Origin: JAJDOD01 sp039024895
Lineage (GTDB): Bacteria > Pseudomonadota > Alphaproteobacteria > Rhodobacterales > Rhodobacteraceae
Assembly: GCA_039024895.1 (NCBI GenBank)
Contig: JBCCPJ010000005.1
Location: 1 to 64,000, forward strand
DNA length: 64,000 nt
Reading direction: 5' to 3'
A model generated the notes under the pieces. The model saw nothing but the letters and a program-made list of their open reading frames with translations, did no database searches and was not told the DNA's origin. Every line of letters starts with the position of its first letter. The stretch's first letter is position 1. This document shows positions 7,716-16,887 of this stretch, in pieces. The translations under genes and the position numbers were made by a program.

Positions 7716-10484
7716 ATGGCCGATGATGAGCGTTTGCGCGAGGCGCTGCTCGAACTGCAGCTCCTGCGCAAAAGAGAAGCCCAGTCTCTGGATGAGACCC
7801 GCACTCTACTCGAATGCCTTGAGGCCTATTCTAGCGCCACGACGCCTGGCGAAGCGCTGAGCAGCATCTTTATATCCCTGCGGAATACCATCGGCGCTGA
7901 CGTCTCCCTACTAGGGAAGATCGAAGGTGACGGCGCCTTCACGGTTCTAGGAAGCGACGGTCCACTCCTTGCGAGCCAATCCATCGTCCCGCCTTTCGAC
8001 CTTGCAGCGCGGTCGAGGAATATCGTCGATCTCAAGACACTCGGTACGTGGCAAGGTGCCTTTGACGCCACTCGGTTCAACGCACTGCAATGCGTGCCCG
8101 TCTTGGCAGACGGCGACACCTATGCGCTTCTCGTTTTCAAGGCCGGCCTGCAGTCTTCCGAGACGGGCAGCCTGCGTCTGGTCGAGCGCCTGGCGGGCCT
8201 TGCCCTCCGCGCGTTGCAGGGCAGCAAGATCGCGAGCGAGAACAAGCTTCTAGCTGCGGCGATACACGGTTCGTCTTCCGGGTTTGCCATTGCCGACGCA
8301 ACCAAGGAGGAGCGTCCGCTCATCTATGTGAATGAGGCGTTCGAACAGATTTCAGGCTATGACGCATCGGAGGTTCTGGGGATTAACTGCCGGTTTCTGT
8401 CCGCGGAAGCCGATGAGTCCGAAGAACGCCTGCGCGTTCGCAGTGCTGTGTCGGCAAACGCGCCCGGTCAATTCCTGCTCCGTAATCGAAAGAAGGACGG
8501 GACGCTATTCTGGAACGAGTTGACACTTTTTCCAGTCGAGAACGAAGCAGGCCAAGTCGTCAGTCTGGTCGCAACGCAAAACGATGTGACGACTCGGGTA
8601 GAAGCCGCAGGTGAGCGCGACCGGACTCGGGCGCAAATGGCGCGCGCTCTGACCGCTACGGAGGACGCATATCTCGTTCTGGAAGAAGGACAGCTCGTTG
8701 CTTTTGCCAACGATGCGACCCGAGATGTCTTTCCGACGCCGGGGCATGATTGGGCGCCCGGCACAACCTTCTCGGAGAACTGGCATGCCTATATCGTAGG
8801 CGCAATGGATTTGCCCGGACGAGTCACGGCGCTCCTTGCCCAACCTGATCTTCACGGTCTTTGCGACTTGCCAAGCGGGCGAGAAATTGACTTGCCGGAC
8901 GGGCGAACCGTGCTTGTCCGCGCCTCGGCCATGCAGGATGGCGGCATGGTCATGTCGGCGACTGACGTCACTCCAATGAAAGCCGCTCAGCGCCTTCTGG
9001 CGCAACGCCTTGCTGCAATCGAAGCGGCTGAAGACGGGATTGCAATCACCGATGATACTGGACGATTGACCTATCTCAACGGGGCGGCGTCAGCGATGCT
9101 CGGGTTCAGGTCCCCGGCCAAAGGTCTTGGCAAGATGTGGTACGTGCAATACGCTGGGACCGAGCGTCGGGACCGGCAACGCGCATTCACGGAAACGCTG
9201 GAGCGTGTCGAGGAAGGCCGGACCAAAACGCACGATGTCACGGCCACGGAACTTGAGAGCGGAGGTTTTGTCCTTCAGTTCCGCGACATCACAGATCGCT
9301 TGGCCTACGAGACCCGCGAAGCCGAGCTGAAGGCCGGTCTGCAGCAGCTTCAGCGTCAGGAGGCGACGGCGCAGCTGACGGCGGGTATCGCCCACGATTT
9401 CAACAACCTTCTTTCGGCGATCAACGGATCGGCCACTCTGATCGGGCTGGAAGAAGACCTCACCGATGGGCTGAAACCCCATGTTGATCGGATAGCGACG
9501 GCTGGGAACCAAGCGGCGCGTTTGGTCAACCGTTTGCTCGATGTGTGGACTCATAACGACGAACAAGGCGTTTTCGACCTTGGATCCGCGCTTTCGGATA
9601 TCCCGTCCCTCGTCGAACCAAGCCTTCCGGACAACGTTGCCCTTGAGATGGCTTCCATGGGCGAAGCTATCGCGCTCAAGGGAAATCCCGGCGAGCTTGC
9701 GCAGGTGATCGTCAATCTTGTTCTGAACGCCCGTGATGCCATTGGCGAAAACGATGGTCAGATCGCGGTCTCAACTGAACACGCCATCAGTCGGTCGAAG
9801 GAACGCGCTTCCGTAGGCGAGCTCCTGTCGTCGCAGGCTTACGTTCGCATTGATGTAACAGACACAGGCGTCGGTATTCCTGCGGACAGCCTCGAAACGG
9901 TTTTCGAGCCCTATTTCTCGACCAAGGGGCACAAGGGGACGGGGCTCGGCCTCGCCATGGTTTCCCTTCAGGTGCAGGGGGTTGGCGGCGCTGTTGGAAT
10001 TGCCTCTACCGAAGGCCATGGCACCACCATTTCTGTCTATTGGCCCATCGCAGATTTGGAGTCGCGTGATGATCCCGGCTCGCAGTCCGGGGCGCATGAC
10101 CTCTCCGGTCAGACGATCATTGTCGTCGACGACGACGCCGATGTGGCCACGGTCGCGGCGAAGTATCTCGAGGCGCAAGGTGCCGAGGTCGCCGTCTCGA
10201 TTGATCCCCGCGATGCAATAGAAGCCGTGGAAGAAGACCCCGAGGCGTGGTCCGCGGTGATCACGGACTACGATATGCCGGAGATGACCGGCGGCGATTT
10301 AGCTGAATGGGTGAAGAGAATCCGACCGGACATCCCAGTCATTTTGGTAACGGCTCTGGCCCGGCGTCTCACCGATCCGCGGATCAATGACGGCAACATC
10401 GACGCGGTTTTGCCCAAGCCCACAAACCTAAACCATTTATCTTCGCTTCTTTCCGACTATCATCGCGAGCGAACCAAAGGATGA
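7716..10484 (+). CDS. Hybrid histidine kinase with GAF, LOV-type PAS, PAS and receiver domains
   Basis: The 922-aa soluble protein contains: an N-terminal helix; a GAF-like domain (about 30-165); a LOV-type PAS (178-296) with the signature GINCRFLS, Cys225, and flavin-contact candidates Asn224, Arg226, Asn257, Asn267 and Gln288; two degenerate PAS-like regions (310-420, 428-530); a HisKA box AGIAHDFNN (His560); a HATPase (Asn671, DTGVG 716-720, GTGLG 741-745); and a receiver domain (Asp851, Lys901). Canonical LOV has FLQ where this has FLS; otherwise the set is complete, so blue-light sensing by cysteinyl-flavin adduct is likely. It lies between the FIST protein and a response regulator 3 bp downstream. 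Confidence 0.9.
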   Translation: MADDERLREALLELQLLRKREAQSLDETRTLLECLEAYSSATTPGEALSSIFISLRNTIGADVSLLGKIEGDGAFTVLGSDGPLLASQSIVPPFDLAARSRNIVDLKTLGTWQGAFDATRFNALQCVPVLADGDTYALLVFKAGLQSSETGSLRLVERLAGLALRALQGSKIASENKLLAAAIHGSSSGFAIADATKEERPLIYVNEAFEQISGYDASEVLGINCRFLSAEADESEERLRVRSAVSANAPGQFLLRNRKKDGTLFWNELTLFPVENEAGQVVSLVATQNDVTTRVEAAGERDRTRAQMARALTATEDAYLVLEEGQLVAFANDATRDVFPTPGHDWAPGTTFSENWHAYIVGAMDLPGRVTALLAQPDLHGLCDLPSGREIDLPDGRTVLVRASAMQDGGMVMSATDVTPMKAAQRLLAQRLAAIEAAEDGIAITDDTGRLTYLNGAASAMLGFRSPAKGLGKMWYVQYAGTERRDRQRAFTETLERVEEGRTKTHDVTATELESGGFVLQFRDITDRLAYETREAELKAGLQQLQRQEATAQLTAGIAHDFNNLLSAINGSATLIGLEEDLTDGLKPHVDRIATAGNQAARLVNRLLDVWTHNDEQGVFDLGSALSDIPSLVEPSLPDNVALEMASMGEAIALKGNPGELAQVIVNLVLNARDAIGENDGQIAVSTEHAISRSKERASVGELLSSQAYVRIDVTDTGVGIPADSLETVFEPYFSTKGHKGTGLGLAMVSLQVQGVGGAVGIASTEGHGTTISVYWPIADLESRDDPGSQSGAHDLSGQTIIVVDDDADVATVAAKYLEAQGAEVAVSIDPRDAIEAVEEDPEAWSAVITDYDMPEMTGGDLAEWVKRIRPDIPVILVTALARRLTDPRINDGNIDAVLPKPTNLNHLSSLLSDYHRERTKG

Positions 10485-10487
10485 CAC

Positions 10488-11102
10488 ATGCGCGTACTGC
10501 TTGCCGATGACCATGACCTTGTCCTTGAGACGCTTGCATCCTTCCTGAAATCGGAAGGCGATTTCGATGTGGAGACCTGCGGCTCGCTCGATGCGGCCGT
10601 TGAAAAGATCAGCAATGACATCGCCTACGACCTGGTCCTTCTCGACTACACCATGCCCGGTATGAACGGGCTGGAGGGGTTGAAGAAGGCTATTGAGGCT
10701 TCGTTCGGGCGGCCGGTCGCTCTGATGTCGGGGACGGCGTCTAAAACCATCGCGCAAGAGGCGATTGATGCTGGCGCTATAGGGTTCCTGCCCAAGACGA
10801 TGGCGGCAAAATCCATGGTCAACGCCGTGAAGTTCATGGCGATGGAAGAAACCTATGTGCCGCTCGACTTTCTGAATGCGGTGGAAGAAGAGGCCGACAT
10901 CCCACTGGCCAAGCAACTTACCGAGCGAGAGTTGCAGGTGCTGGGCGGTCTTTGCCAGGGCCTGTCCAACAAAGAAATCGCTCGCGACTTGGATCTCCAG
11001 GAGGTGACGATCAAGCTCCATGTTAAAACGCTGTGCCGCAAGATCGAAGCCAAAAACCGGACGCATGCGGCCATGATCGCGAAAGAGGCGGGCCTCTTCT
11101 AA
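10488..11102 (+). CDS. LuxR/NarL-family response regulator
   Basis: This 204-aa protein has a receiver domain with an acidic pocket (LLADDHD), phosphoacceptor Asp53 in LLDYTMPGMNG and a conserved Lys in FLPKTM. A LuxR-type HTH follows (about 135-200: LTERELQVLGGLCQGLSNKEIA). It is 3 bp after the hybrid kinase and is its obvious partner, probably receiving phosphate through the kinase's own receiver domain and a phosphotransferase not seen here, or directly. Targets are unknown; the alginate genes lie just beyond. Confidence 0.92.
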   Translation: MRVLLADDHDLVLETLASFLKSEGDFDVETCGSLDAAVEKISNDIAYDLVLLDYTMPGMNGLEGLKKAIEASFGRPVALMSGTASKTIAQEAIDAGAIGFLPKTMAAKSMVNAVKFMAMEETYVPLDFLNAVEEEADIPLAKQLTERELQVLGGLCQGLSNKEIARDLDLQEVTIKLHVKTLCRKIEAKNRTHAAMIAKEAGLF

Positions 11103-11110
11103 GGCCCGCC
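11087..11110. terminator. Hairpin between converging response regulator and RTX genes
   Basis: A perfect 9-bp stem (GGCGGGCCT / AGGCCCGCC) with a 6-nt loop overlaps the response-regulator stop codon. There is little T-tract on either side, so it may be a bidirectional but weak terminator. Confidence 0.45.
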
Positions 11111-11119
11111 CCAAGGGTA

Positions 11120-13672
11120 TCAGAACAAGAATCCGTCGCAGATCTCCTGATAAAGGAGTTCGTTCGGATCGTTGTCGCGTGCGTCGAAGATGATGGTGCA
11201 TTCGCCCAGATCGACCGACACGCTGTTATCGTCTTCCTTGAACACGAACGCCGCGATCCATTCCTCAGTCGTCATGCCACCCGAAAGAAGGTCCAAACCG
11301 CGAAGGTCCAGTCGGTCGCTTTCGCCGTCCGATCTCCGGAAGTCGGTAATGCGGTCGGTGCTACCGTCCAGATCATTGAAGCGGAAAACAAACCGGTCGC
11401 TGTCAACGCCGCCCGTTGCGATATCGAAGCCCGCGCCGAGATAAAGCGTGTCTTTGCCAGCACCGCCATCGAGCACGTCATCGCCGGTGTAGCCGGTGAG
11501 ACGGTCGTCGCCGTCGCCGCCCGACATGTCGTCATGGCCGGACCCGCCTTTGATGTAGTCGTTGCCGTCACCGCCAGAGATCACATCATCATCGGATCCC
11601 CCATCAAGGTAGTCGTCGCCAGCATCGCCATAGAGCGTATCCAAGCCGGAGCCGCCCTTGATCGTGTCGACGCCTTCACCACCGTGGAGCGCATCGTCGC
11701 CACTGCCCGCGATCATGCTGTCGTCGCCGAGACCACCATGAAGCGTATCCTGACCGGACCCGCCATTCATTGTGTCATTCCCGGCGCCGCCCCAAAGACT
11801 ATCCTGATCAGATCCGCCGTTCATGACGTCATCGCCGTCTTCGCCAAAGAGGTTGTCGAAGCCGGTTCCGCCATCAAGCTTATCCTGTCCTGTGCCGCCG
11901 TGCATTGTATCATGCCCGGCAGAGCCGCTGAGGTAATCATCCCCTTCGCCGCCGAAGAGGGTGTCATCATCCTCAGGCAGGACGTTGCCAAACGGGTCAT
12001 AGCGGACACCTTCGTCGTCATAGGTTGAGACGAACGTCGCCGTGCTCTCCGGCCCTGCGCCGCCGTAGATGGCGTCGTTGGCCTCACCACCGATCAGCGT
12101 GTCGCCCCGACCAGCGCCGACGATCAAGTCCTCGCCATATCCGCCGTCCACCATGTCGATATCGGCTCCGGAATGGATCGTGTCGTCATAGGTCGTTTCG
12201 GGATCGGGCATCTCGACCACTTTGGGTGAGCGGATGAGGACGTTGGCATAGGTGTCCTTCTCGGTGAACGGGTCCATCGTCCGGGGATCGACAGCGCCGT
12301 CGTTCGAGTAGGCTTTGGGCGCATCCGCAACGAGGTCGAGGGCGATCTGCCCGGTTTCCTCGTCAAAGATCACCTCGTATATGCCTCCTGACGTCGCTGT
12401 TACCGGGTTCATGTCGTGGTCACCGCCGTTGCCACCGGCATAGAGGTTGCCGTCACCGTCGACGACGAAGGCGCCGAAAGTGATGGCAGGCACGCCCTCG
12501 ATCAACGTATCGCCAACATAGGTGCCGACGATGGGCGCGGTCGAAAACTCCGGCTCGCCGCCTTCGGCCACTTGCGAGATGTCGATCTCGAAGAGCTTGG
12601 CTTCCTCACCGGCGCGCGAGGGGCGCACAATGCCATAGAACGTGTCGGTGCGGGAATCAAAGCCCACATCCCAGACCTGATCCGTGACCATTTCTTGGGG
12701 AAACTTGAAGGTCTCGGTCACCGGGTTGCCGTTTCCATCAAAGTGATCGAGATCGATCCGCGTGACGCGGTCCATGCTGGAATGAAACGCCCAGAGGTCG
12801 CCGTTGTCGTCGATATCGGCGGTCCAACTGCGGTAGGGCGTCTCGCCCATCCGGTAGGCGTCGCCCTCAGCGTCATACATCACTAGATCGCTTTTCGAGA
12901 CGGCGTTGCCGAGCGAGTCTATCCCGTCCTTTACTGCAATCCCGTAGATCAGGTTGTCTTCCTGATTAAAGCCAATGGCATTCACCACCACCGTCGCGTC
13001 TGCACCGGCAGGCGTGTATTCCTCCGCAACCGGGTCAAAGACATGCAGCTTGCCGTTCAGCACCTGATAGATGTGCGACTGTCCCTCAGCGATTGCTTTG
13101 ACCGTCACCTCTTCACCGTTCACGACCTTTGATGTCTCGTAATAGAAGACTGGCTGATCCGTGAAGATCTCGGGCCCCTCGGGTTCGACCTCGGAGTCGA
13201 TGGAGCGGAACGTCAGTTCCCCTGCGCCACCGTTGCCGGTGAAGGCGACCATCTGGTCTTGGAAGATCGCACTGTTGGTGTCGAAGGTGCTGATGACTTC
13301 GCCATTCCAGAGCAATTCGACCGCGCCCGAGAGCGAGTGCGCGCCATAGTTGGCGGCGAGCTCGAAGCTGATTTCGTATTGTGCGCCTGCGATCGTATCG
13401 ATCGATTGGCTCATGGAGGTGTGGCCATTGCCTTCATCGCGGATCGTCCATGCGCCCGTCTCGCCGTACTGGGCAAAGCTGGTCGCAGTATCGACGCCGT
13501 CGAGAAGGTTCTCGCCGATGAAGTCTCCATAGATGACATCTTGGCCACCAGCGCTTTTGATAACATCGTCCCCGGCGAGGCCGAGGATCATGTCGGCACC
13601 GGAGGTGCCGACAAGGGATTCCGTTTGGTTCGTCCCAATCATCTCGGTCCGATTTATGTTCGTGTCGGGCAT
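11120..13672 (-). CDS. RTX calcium-binding secreted protein with propeller-like domain
   Basis: This is an acidic 850-aa protein. An N-terminal RTX pair (GLAGDD near 33) leads into a beta-sandwich, carbohydrate-binding-like region (about 55-165). Next comes a repetitive beta-propeller-like segment (about 195-470), then many GGxGxD nonapeptides (about 560-790) and a C-terminus ending in an acidic/hydrophobic stretch, as in type I secretion substrates. There is no Sec signal peptide. It lies 30 bp behind algD on the same strand, so it is likely made with the polysaccharide and may act on or stick to it. I see no beta-helix epimerase module or lyase motif, so enzyme activity is not claimed. No type I transporter is in the window. 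Confidence 0.8.
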   Translation of the reverse strand: MPDTNINRTEMIGTNQTESLVGTSGADMILGLAGDDVIKSAGGQDVIYGDFIGENLLDGVDTATSFAQYGETGAWTIRDEGNGHTSMSQSIDTIAGAQYEISFELAANYGAHSLSGAVELLWNGEVISTFDTNSAIFQDQMVAFTGNGGAGELTFRSIDSEVEPEGPEIFTDQPVFYYETSKVVNGEEVTVKAIAEGQSHIYQVLNGKLHVFDPVAEEYTPAGADATVVVNAIGFNQEDNLIYGIAVKDGIDSLGNAVSKSDLVMYDAEGDAYRMGETPYRSWTADIDDNGDLWAFHSSMDRVTRIDLDHFDGNGNPVTETFKFPQEMVTDQVWDVGFDSRTDTFYGIVRPSRAGEEAKLFEIDISQVAEGGEPEFSTAPIVGTYVGDTLIEGVPAITFGAFVVDGDGNLYAGGNGGDHDMNPVTATSGGIYEVIFDEETGQIALDLVADAPKAYSNDGAVDPRTMDPFTEKDTYANVLIRSPKVVEMPDPETTYDDTIHSGADIDMVDGGYGEDLIVGAGRGDTLIGGEANDAIYGGAGPESTATFVSTYDDEGVRYDPFGNVLPEDDDTLFGGEGDDYLSGSAGHDTMHGGTGQDKLDGGTGFDNLFGEDGDDVMNGGSDQDSLWGGAGNDTMNGGSGQDTLHGGLGDDSMIAGSGDDALHGGEGVDTIKGGSGLDTLYGDAGDDYLDGGSDDDVISGGDGNDYIKGGSGHDDMSGGDGDDRLTGYTGDDVLDGGAGKDTLYLGAGFDIATGGVDSDRFVFRFNDLDGSTDRITDFRRSDGESDRLDLRGLDLLSGGMTTEEWIAAFVFKEDDNSVSVDLGECTIIFDARDNDPNELLYQEICDGFLF

Positions 13673-13702
13673 GGGGTTCCTCTCACTCCTTTACTCAAGA
13701 AA

Positions 13703-15112
13703 TCACCAGCCAATGCCTTGATAAGCGTTGGCTTTCGGGCACTCATCATAGAGGCGCACCACGTCGATGATGGGCGTCTCGAACTGCTCGACGGCCATTT
13801 GGACGACGTCGGAATAGATCACGTTGCGCTGGGTCACGATGATCGCGTCGGCGCTCCGCGCGACCTCTTCGGGGGTGTCGACGAGGAAGTCGCGCAACTC
13901 ACCTGCGAGTGCGGCGAGACCGGGGCTGCCGTGCTTGACGTAGCCAAGCTGGCTTTCGATGGCCGTCTCGCAGGTGATTGCAGGATCATGCGCGACGATC
14001 TCAACACCCTGCTCACGAAGATCCGCGATGACCTCAAGGGTTGGGCTTTCGCGCAAGTCATCGGTGCCCGGTTTGAAGGCGAGCCCAAGGATCCCGACAC
14101 GCTTCGCGCCGGTTTGAACGGCCATGCGCGCGGCGCTTTCGATTTGCTCACGATTAGACACGCCGAGGTTCTCGATCAGCGGCAGCGAAACACCCCGTTT
14201 CTGGGCGATATGGGCCACCGCGCGTACCTCTTTGGGCAGGCAGGAGCCGCCATAGGCGAAACCAGGCTTCAGGTAGTAGGGCGACAGATTCAGCTTGGTG
14301 TCCTGGCAGAAGATGTCCATGACATCATGGCTGTCGACGTCGAGCGATTTGGACAACCGACCCACCTCGTTGGCAAAGCAGACCTTGGTCGCGTGCCAGA
14401 CGTTGTCGACATATTTGACCATCTCGGCGGTCGCGATCGAGGTTGTGATCGGGTTGGCGTCCACCGGCAGATAGATCTCGTTCAGGATGTCTGCGGTCCG
14501 ATCGCAGGTCGCGCCAATCACCGTCTTCGGCGGCGCGTAGAAGTCGGCCACGGCCACACCTTCGCGCAGGAATTCGGGGTTAAAGGCCACGCCGAAATCA
14601 ACGCCCAGTTTCTTGCCCGAGACGTTCTCAAGGATCGGCGCCATGACTCTCATCGTCGTCCCCGGCGGGATCGAACAGCGCATTACAAAGACGTGGAAGT
14701 CCGTTTTTTGTGCGAGACCCACGGCCATCGAACGCGCGGCGGATTCGATAAAGCGGTAGTCGCAACCGCCGGCGGGAGCCGTCGGTGTGCCGACCGAAAC
14801 AAATGTCACGTCGGTGTCGCGGACGGCGAAGGCCAGATCATCGGTTGCCGAAATCAGACCGGCGTCAACGCCCTCGCTTAGAAGATTGCCGAGATCTTTT
14901 TCATGGATGGGCGAGCGGCCTGCAGCAATGTCTTCGACTTTGTTCATGTCGATGTCCACGCCGACCACGCGGTGCCCGAGGCTGGAAAGGCAGGCGGTCG
15001 AGACCGCACCGACATAACCAAGGCCGACGACCGAAATCGCGGCTTTCTGAGTTTCAGGAAAGACGGCCTCGATATTCGCCGGCGAGATGTCGAGAGGGCT
15101 GAGATCCAACAT
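13703..15112 (-). CDS. algD: GDP-mannose 6-dehydrogenase (AlgD-type)
   Basis: This enzyme of the UDP-glucose/GDP-mannose dehydrogenase family would oxidise GDP-mannose to GDP-mannuronate, the committed alginate precursor. The 469-aa protein has a Rossmann motif VVGLGYVGAV (about 28-37), Lys233 in MVKYVDN and the catalytic Cys291 in YGGSCLPKE. It carries about 25 more residues at the N-terminus than classical AlgD. GDP-mannose is preferred over UDP-glucose as substrate because of the alg neighbours (context inference). It is followed by the RTX gene and is separated from algA by a terminator, so it has its own promoter within 15113-15268. Confidence 0.88.
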   Translation of the reverse strand: MLDLSPLDISPANIEAVFPETQKAAISVVGLGYVGAVSTACLSSLGHRVVGVDIDMNKVEDIAAGRSPIHEKDLGNLLSEGVDAGLISATDDLAFAVRDTDVTFVSVGTPTAPAGGCDYRFIESAARSMAVGLAQKTDFHVFVMRCSIPPGTTMRVMAPILENVSGKKLGVDFGVAFNPEFLREGVAVADFYAPPKTVIGATCDRTADILNEIYLPVDANPITTSIATAEMVKYVDNVWHATKVCFANEVGRLSKSLDVDSHDVMDIFCQDTKLNLSPYYLKPGFAYGGSCLPKEVRAVAHIAQKRGVSLPLIENLGVSNREQIESAARMAVQTGAKRVGILGLAFKPGTDDLRESPTLEVIADLREQGVEIVAHDPAITCETAIESQLGYVKHGSPGLAALAGELRDFLVDTPEEVARSADAIIVTQRNVIYSDVVQMAVEQFETPIIDVVRLYDECPKANAYQGIGW

Positions 15113-15268
15113 ATGATGTACCTTTCAAGGGAACTGAATGGGTCGTTGGATGTTGTCTAACCCTCTGAAACGCTGCATACTTTCGTGCGAAAGGCTAATG
15201 CTCTTTCCAAAAGCAGGGGCCGACTGTCCTTTCGGATATGTGGCATTTGAGTCAATTCGTACTGGCAC

Positions 15269-15307
15269 AAGAAAACCCGCGATACCGGGGACGTTTGGCA
15301 TCGCGGG
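15269..15307 (-). terminator. Rho-independent terminator after algA
   Basis: On the minus strand an 11-bp stem (CCCGCGATGCC / GGTATCGCGGG, one G-T pair) is followed by TTTTCTT. It ends the alg44-alg8-algA transcript 29 bp past the algA stop and isolates algD-RTX as a separate unit. Confidence 0.8.
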
Positions 15308-15335
15308 CAGCCGCAAGTTCACATGAGTGGTGGGT

Positions 15336-16766
15336 TTACGCGGCTTTTGTGTCGCCTACTCGGTCGTAGACATCTTCGTATCGGATGATGTCGTCCTCCC
15401 CAAGATAGGCGCCCGATTGAACCTCAATTAGATTCAAGGGAAGCATCCCGCGGTTCTCCAGACGGTGGATCGCCCCGAGCGGGATGTAGATCGACTCGTT
15501 CTCGCTCAGCAGTGACACGTCGTCTTCCACAGTGACATGCGCGCTGCCTTCAACGACGACCCAATGCTCGGCCCGGTGGACGTGGCTTTGCAGGCTGAGT
15601 GCCGCACCCGGCTTGACCATGATCCTTTTGACCTGGAAGCGTTGGCCCAAGGAGAGCGTCTCATAGTAGCCCCATGGGCGGTGGCAGCGGCGGAAACCTT
15701 CGGCTTGCGGCGCTTCCTGAATCTTAAGTTCAGCGACGACTTCTTTTACGCGCTCACTGTCATCAAGATTGGCGACCATGATTGCGTCCTCGGTGGCGAT
15801 AGCGGCGATGTTCTCAAGACCCAGCCCGACAAGCTTGGTGCCGTCAGCGGTCGTTTTCAGCATCGTGTTCTTACAATCGATCTGCATCGCGTTGCCGTCC
15901 AGCGCGTTGCCCGCATCGTCCTGAGGTGTCACGCCGTGGACCGAACGCCAGGATCCAAGATCGCTCCAACCACAATCGACGGGTACGACCGTCAGCCAGT
16001 CGGCCTCTTCCATGACGGCATAGTCGATGGAGATATCGGTGGCCTTCGCATAGGCCTCTTCGCCCAAACGGAAAAAACACAAATCCTCGTGGCCCGCGGC
16101 GACGGCCGCCCGCACCGGCAGAACGAGCGTTGGTGCCAGCATTTCAAACGCATCGATGATTGTGCCGACACGGAACATGAAGATGCCTGCGTTCCACATG
16201 TGCCGACCGCCTGCCAAGAGCTCTGCCGCAACTTCGGCTGAGGGTTTTTCAACGAAGGATTTCAGGATCTGCGGCGTGCCAAACTCAGGCGGCGCGTCGC
16301 ATTCAAGATATCCATAGCCCGTTTCTGGCGCGTCAGGCTTAATACCGAAGGTCACGATATTGCCTTCGGAGGCAGCTTTCTTTCCCTCAATAACGGCCGA
16401 TACAAAGGCGTCGTGATCCGTGATCTGGTGGTCCGATGGTGAGACCAGCATCACCGTATCGGGCTCGTCTTCATGAAGAAGGGCTGCGGCCAGGATGGCC
16501 GGGGCAGTGTTCCGACCAACGGGCTCAAGGACAATCGTGGCCTCGGTCACGCCCACATCGTCCAGTTGTTCCGCAGTGATGAACCGATAGTCCGCTCCGG
16601 TCACGATCGTTGGTGCGGAAAAAACGAAATCATTCAGGCGCAGGGCAGTGTCCTGAAAGAGGCTCCGGTCGCCAACAAGATCGGTGAACTGTTTTGGGTA
16701 GCCCTTGCGCGATGCGGGCCAAAGACGGGTGCCGGAGCCGCCGGCGAGGATAACAGGTAAAATCAT
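15336..16766 (-). CDS. algA: Mannose-1-phosphate guanylyltransferase / mannose-6-phosphate isomerase
   Basis: The bifunctional 476-aa enzyme makes GDP-mannose. The nucleotidyltransferase part opens with GGSGTRLWPASRKGYPKQF (residues 9-27) and the FVEKP motif follows. The C-terminal cupin (from about 365) has RPWGYYE and histidines in QSHVHRAEHW, as in type II phosphomannose isomerases. AAGGAG precedes the ATG. It is the last gene of alg44-alg8-algA and feeds AlgD. Confidence 0.93.
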   Translation of the reverse strand: MILPVILAGGSGTRLWPASRKGYPKQFTDLVGDRSLFQDTALRLNDFVFSAPTIVTGADYRFITAEQLDDVGVTEATIVLEPVGRNTAPAILAAALLHEDEPDTVMLVSPSDHQITDHDAFVSAVIEGKKAASEGNIVTFGIKPDAPETGYGYLECDAPPEFGTPQILKSFVEKPSAEVAAELLAGGRHMWNAGIFMFRVGTIIDAFEMLAPTLVLPVRAAVAAGHEDLCFFRLGEEAYAKATDISIDYAVMEEADWLTVVPVDCGWSDLGSWRSVHGVTPQDDAGNALDGNAMQIDCKNTMLKTTADGTKLVGLGLENIAAIATEDAIMVANLDDSERVKEVVAELKIQEAPQAEGFRRCHRPWGYYETLSLGQRFQVKRIMVKPGAALSLQSHVHRAEHWVVVEGSAHVTVEDDVSLLSENESIYIPLGAIHRLENRGMLPLNLIEVQSGAYLGEDDIIRYEDVYDRVGDTKAA

Positions 16767-16887
16767 AACTCAACTCCTTGGGTGCTGTTGTCGGACCAGT
16801 CTCTACCCTACGGAACCACTTCAATCGCCTGTCCGGGAGAAGAACCGAGGGGCGAAAAAGAGCCCGCCACTATCCTTTGGAATAGGG

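Noticed and set aside
11033..14881. Long plus-strand frames opposite the RTX and algD genes (331 and 540 aa)
   Set aside because: They are shadows of the repetitive GGxGxD codons and of algD, with no ribosome site or domain.
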